This document shows positions 60,444 through 64,000 of a stretch of 64,000 nt of DNA, piece by piece. The position numbers were made by a program, and so were the translations under genes. This DNA is from an uncultured Bacteroides sp. (GTDB lineage: Bacteria > Bacteroidota > Bacteroidia > Bacteroidales > Bacteroidaceae), in contig USLU01000010.1 in the NCBI GenBank assembly GCA_900555635.1, positions 58,428 through 122,427 on the forward strand. Direction: 5' to 3'. The number at the start of each line of letters is the position of its first letter. Within the stretch, counting starts at the first letter, position 1. Below the pieces are notes generated by a model. That model worked only from the letters and a program-made list of their open reading frames with translations, had not been told where the DNA came from and ran no database searches.

Positions 60444-62198
60444 TCAGGCTTTACGTTCTTCAATCAATTCCTGCAACTGTTTACGGAACTTGTCATACTC
60501 TTCCGATTTGAATTTTGAGTAGTTCATCTGCTTGCAGACGTTAATCATCTTCTTGAAGTAATCCATTACTTCGTTGAAGTTCTCAAAATCAAATTCTGTG
60601 TGACAAATATCAATTACCATATTCAGGATAGCTTCCTGGCGCTCCATCGGAGTTACGGCATCAATCTCGTCAAAGGCATCTTGTTGCAAGATAACAAAGT
60701 CAATCAATTCAGATTTCCAGAAAGTCACGTGATATTCTACAGGTACACCGTCATCACCCAAAATATTGATTTGTTCGGCAATCTCCTTACCACGTTGCAA
60801 ACGGGTCTTAATTTCATTAACCTTACCAATCCATTCGGCATTGATATGTTTGGCGATGTATTCCTCAAATTCAGGATATTCAATATATTTTGAATAAGAA
60901 TCAATCGGATTAACAGCCGGATAACGCTTCTTGTCTGCACGGTCTTGTTCAAGAGCATAGAAACAGCGAGCTACCTTCTTGGTATTTTCAGTAACCGGTT
61001 CCTTCAAGTTACCACCGGCGGGAGATACTGTACCGATAAAGGTAATAGAGCCCGATTCACCGTTATTCAGTTTCACATATCCGGCACGTCCGTAGAAGTT
61101 GGAGATGATAGAAGACAAGTCCATCGGGAATGCGTCAGGACCAGGCAACTCCTCCATACGATTGGACATTTCACGCAATGCCTGCGCCCAACGTGAAGTA
61201 GAGTCCGCCATCAACAATACCTTCAAACCCATGCTACGGTAATATTCGGCAATAGTCATAGCTGTGTAAACAGATGCTTCACGAGCAGCTACCGGCATGT
61301 TAGAAGTATTGGCGATGATGATTGTACGTTCCATCAACTTACGTCCGGTATGCGGGTCAACCAGTTCGGGGAATTCCGTAAAGATTTCCACAACCTCATT
61401 GGCACGCTCACCACAAGCAGCGATGATTACAATATCAGCTTCCGCCTGTTTGGAGATAGCATGCTGAAGCACAGTCTTACCTGTACCGAACGGTCCGGGG
61501 ATAAAGCCTGTACCACCTTCTACAATAGGATTAACGGTATCGATTACACGTACACCGGTTTCCAACAGTTTGAAAGGACGTGGTTTCTCTTTATAGTTGG
61601 TCATGGCACGTTTTACAGGCCACTTCTGAATCATATTTACATTAATATCATTGCCTTCTCCGTCAGTCAACACAGCAACGGTATCTTCAATGCTATATTC
61701 ACCTTCCGCCACAATAGACTTCACTGTATAAACACCTTTCAGTTCGAAAGGCACCATGATTTTTAGCGGCTGGAAGTTCTCGTCTACCTGACCCAGCCAA
61801 GCAGCAGCTTCCACCTGGTCGCCGGCTTTAGCCAATGGTACGAAATGCCACTTGCTGCCTTTATCCAGCGGATAAGTATATTGTCCGCGTTTCAAAAAAA
61901 CGCCATCCATTTTGTCGAGGTCATTTTGCAAACCATCGTAGTTTTTAGAAAGCATACCGGGACCCAAAGTCACTTCGAGCATGTGTCCGGTAAACTCGGC
62001 TTCGGCTCCCACTCTTAGTCCGCGCGTGCTTTCAAACACCTGAACGTAGACTTGGGTACCTACCACCTTAATCACCTCCGCCATCAACCTGTCTCCACCG
62101 GTAGAGATATAACAAATCTCGTTCTGTGATACAGGTCCGTCAACGACGAGGGTCACCATGTTGGCTATTACGCCACTAACAGTTCCTTTTGTTGCCAT
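60444..62198 (-). CDS. ntpA: V-type ATPase catalytic subunit A
   Basis: 584 residues. Walker A GPFGTGKTVLQH, ACGERANEV, and a non-homologous insertion (residues about 110-200) that distinguishes A from F1 beta. The catalytic Glu is in the GERANE region. The DUF2764 gene is 19 bases upstream and subunit B is 52 bases downstream. Confidence 0.96.
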   Translation of the reverse strand: MATKGTVSGVIANMVTLVVDGPVSQNEICYISTGGDRLMAEVIKVVGTQVYVQVFESTRGLRVGAEAEFTGHMLEVTLGPGMLSKNYDGLQNDLDKMDGVFLKRGQYTYPLDKGSKWHFVPLAKAGDQVEAAAWLGQVDENFQPLKIMVPFELKGVYTVKSIVAEGEYSIEDTVAVLTDGEGNDINVNMIQKWPVKRAMTNYKEKPRPFKLLETGVRVIDTVNPIVEGGTGFIPGPFGTGKTVLQHAISKQAEADIVIIAACGERANEVVEIFTEFPELVDPHTGRKLMERTIIIANTSNMPVAAREASVYTAMTIAEYYRSMGLKVLLMADSTSRWAQALREMSNRMEELPGPDAFPMDLSSIISNFYGRAGYVKLNNGESGSITFIGTVSPAGGNLKEPVTENTKKVARCFYALEQDRADKKRYPAVNPIDSYSKYIEYPEFEEYIAKHINAEWIGKVNEIKTRLQRGKEIAEQINILGDDGVPVEYHVTFWKSELIDFVILQQDAFDEIDAVTPMERQEAILNMVIDICHTEFDFENFNEVMDYFKKMINVCKQMNYSKFKSEEYDKFRKQLQELIEERKA

Positions 62199-62217
62199 AT
62201 AATTTTACTTATTTATT

Positions 62218-63060
62218 TTATCTGAATTCTGCGGGTATCTGTACTTCGTCTTTCAATGTAGCAATGATGCTGCGGAACAATTGACTACCCTTTTCCTTAT
62301 CCAATGAAATCCAACGTTCTATCATTTCCAGTTGTAACAGGAAGACAAACAGGCGCTCTATAGTAAAGTAATCGAAGAATGTAGCTTCTTCCATCCAGTT
62401 CCAGCGCAGTTGGTCTATTTTCTTTTCCCGTTCTACAAGTCCTTCTGTTTCACTGATTTTCACCAGTTGTTCCAGGACTTCCACTTCACCGGTCAACCCG
62501 AAATCACGGGCACTGGACGTACGCAAAGCTTCACAAACCTCCGTATCGCCCACAATCAGCGAAGCCACATCCATCTTGAATTTCCGCGCTGTAAAAGCAA
62601 CCAATACATTATTAATAGTAAGGTTGAAGCCATACCATGCAGATACAAACTTATTTTTGCATTTCATGGAATAAGCATAATATAATGCTGCCAACCGGTC
62701 TTCGTGCAAAAAGTCTTCCTCGGCAGGTACATTAAAATATTCGGAAATAAAAGTAGAAAGGTAAGACGGGAATACACAGTCGGCTATCTCGTCGCCTTCT
62801 TTCAGCTGCGAGATAAACCCTGCCAATTCCTCCGCAGAGTATATTCCGCGCGGATCAACAGCGGCATCCTTGTCTTTCAGTAGTTTCAAGACATTAGCAT
62901 TGTCATATTGAAGATAAAACAAGTCTATCAACTTTTTATCCTTGTCAGACAAAGCCGGATAAAGTTCCGTCTTGAAATCGGCTACTGTATAGCTAAGCTT
63001 GCTGTCCTCTAAAGTGAGTTCCGGCAAACCGGCTACCAAGTAATAATATTGACTCATCAT
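62218..63060 (-). CDS. DUF2764 V-ATPase-associated protein
   Basis: 280 residues, helical, no membrane segment: SQYYYLVAGLPELTLEDSKL and RWNWMEEATFFDYFTIERL. It occupies the place of the C/d-type subunit. Homologous genes take the same place in other E-x-A-B-D-I-K operons (Chlamydiae, from memory). I infer a peripheral stalk/rotor adaptor role. It follows subunit E by 14 bases. Confidence 0.8.
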   Translation of the reverse strand: MMSQYYYLVAGLPELTLEDSKLSYTVADFKTELYPALSDKDKKLIDLFYLQYDNANVLKLLKDKDAAVDPRGIYSAEELAGFISQLKEGDEIADCVFPSYLSTFISEYFNVPAEEDFLHEDRLAALYYAYSMKCKNKFVSAWYGFNLTINNVLVAFTARKFKMDVASLIVGDTEVCEALRTSSARDFGLTGEVEVLEQLVKISETEGLVEREKKIDQLRWNWMEEATFFDYFTIERLFVFLLQLEMIERWISLDKEKGSQLFRSIIATLKDEVQIPAEFR

Positions 63061-63074
63061 CCTGTGGAAGTTTT

Positions 63075-63665
63075 TTAGAACAGCATTTCCACTAATTGCG
63101 GACGCAGGAATTCTTTGAAGTAATTCATAAATTCTTCTTCACCGAAGTTCACCTTATACGAACCATCGGCAGGCGAAATAGAGAACAGTGTCTTAATACC
63201 GTTTACCTGTTCAATCTTCACACCTTTATCCAGCAAATCTTTGGCTTGGGCAGCAAAGAATTTCTTCAAACCCTCTGCATCGGCTGTAGAAATAATGATT
63301 GGTTCGTTGGCGCTCCACTTCGAAGCTAATGCAACGATAAATGCGTTGAGATAATTCTTGTCTGCCGTAAATGCTTTTATGTCAGCATTTACAATTGTAT
63401 CAGTCACCATGGTGGCGATTTCCGATTTCAGTGCATTTACTGCCTGACCGGCGAACAATTTTAACTCAGACTTGGTGTTTTCTGCCAATTCTCCGGCAGA
63501 CTTATGAGCAGTAGCCACAATAGATTCTGCTTCTTTATGAGCATCTTCTACTATCTTTTTGGCTTCTTCCTGAGCTTTTACGATAAGTTTCTGTGCCTCT
63601 ACGTTTCCTTTCTCTACCCCTTCACGGTAGATCTTATCGGTCAACTCTTGAATTTTGTTTTCCAT
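63075..63665 (-). CDS. ntpE: V-type ATPase subunit E (peripheral stalk)
   Basis: 196 residues: a long charged coiled coil at the start (KIQELTDKIYREGVEKGNVEAQK, rich in Ala/Glu/Lys to residue 80) and a C-terminal globular end. First gene of the operon. Leader of about 70 bases from the -7 box TAATTTTG (63749-63742). Confidence 0.9.
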   Translation of the reverse strand: MENKIQELTDKIYREGVEKGNVEAQKLIVKAQEEAKKIVEDAHKEAESIVATAHKSAGELAENTKSELKLFAGQAVNALKSEIATMVTDTIVNADIKAFTADKNYLNAFIVALASKWSANEPIIISTADAEGLKKFFAAQAKDLLDKGVKIEQVNGIKTLFSISPADGSYKVNFGEEEFMNYFKEFLRPQLVEMLF

Positions 63666-63957
63666 ATTAACAGGAGTTATTATATAATTTATACTACAAT
63701 ATTAATTGCGTGACTTTTTTCTTCCCTTATTAGATTCGCTTCAAAATTACGAAAATACATTTGATATTAAATAGAAAGAAAGCTATAAAAGTTCATAGTA
63801 TTTTCAAAAAAAGTAATTTAGAACAAATTTATACCGTAAAGATATAAAGAAGAAAACATATGAGCTAGAAATGATTGATTAAAAAAGGAAAATTAGTAGC
63901 TGAAACAGTGAAAATCGCTACTCAATAGGTAATTCATGAAGGCAGCCAAAACGAAAA
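63666..63957. other. gene-free AT-rich region at right edge
   Basis: Apart from the V-ATPase -7 box nothing was recognised. The region is AT-rich with short poly-A runs. Confidence 0.5.
63742..63749 (-). promoter_or_regulatory. -7 element of the V-ATPase operon
   Basis: TAATTTTG on the minus strand, 77 bases before the subunit E start. No clear TTTG at -33. Confidence 0.5.
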
Positions 63958-63987
63958 AAGCCCCTGTATCATCAGATACAAGGGCTT
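63958..63987 (-). terminator. terminator of a minus-strand gene beyond the right edge
   Basis: Stem AAGCCCCTGTATC/GATACAAGGGCTT (one mismatch), ATCA loop, followed on the minus strand by TTTTTTCG. It implies that a minus-strand gene ends just outside the window. Confidence 0.75.
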
Positions 63988-64000
63988 CTTGAAAACGGCG

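Overview
This 64 kb window comes from a Bacteroidales chromosome, most likely a Bacteroides species. The evidence is the repeated -7 element TAnnTTTG, sometimes with a TTTG about 20 bases upstream; a V-type ATPase operon; a DUF4373 / primase-helicase / DUF4248 / HU / smalltalk / amidase cassette; and AT-rich simple-repeat hairpins between genes. I saw no rRNA, tRNA or CRISPR array and no intact insertion sequence. The species cannot be told from this sequence.

Layout. (1) 1-5430: the distal trp operon (trpE cut by the window edge, then trpG, D, C, F, A), giving the route from chorismate to tryptophan apart from trpB, which is not in view. (2) 5577-6617: a type I asparaginase. (3) About 6750-28700: an exopolysaccharide locus. 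Its left half (6783-16741) is one co-directional block: a small lipoprotein, an orphan receiver, a receiver-like/sugar-transferase fusion, a frameshifted outer-membrane protein, a Wzz/BY-kinase-like copolymerase, a Wzy-like polymerase and three glycosyltransferases. Its right half (16893-28682) is a mosaic of AT-rich glycosyltransferases, two acyltransferases and a Wzx flippase on alternating strands, with several separate promoters. (4) 28866-35101: a small gene with a broken start, then the DUF4373 to amidase cassette, interrupted by an opposite-strand HepT/MntA (type VII) toxin-antitoxin pair. (5) 35600-42024: uronate catabolism (KDPG aldolase, KDG kinase, LacI regulator, altronate dehydratase, NhaC-type transporter), with two matching LacI-type operators in the divergent promoter region. 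(6) 42058-51243: a YwqK-like repeat protein, a TPR/HTH regulator, ribosomal protein S16, a TlpA-like lipoprotein, a MetE-C-like protein, a split ThrE exporter, a DUF6064 membrane protein and phosphoglycerate mutase. (7) 51594-55849: glycogen phosphorylase and a GT3 glycogen synthase. (8) 56068-63665: the V-ATPase operon E-DUF2764-A-B-D-I-K, whose proteolipid carries a Na+-type binding pattern.

The most unusual signals are non-coding. Three separate loci (after trpG, before the primase-helicase, and between tlpA and the MetE-like gene) carry the same array: units with a TGACRCA core at an exact 22-base step, a 24-base central step, then inverted units again at 22 bases. An exact 10-base periodic CCTCC repeat lies just upstream of the HU-gene promoter. 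A hairpin element of about 110-135 bp occurs three times. Simple-repeat DNA has entered coding sequence, including an in-frame insert in trpG.
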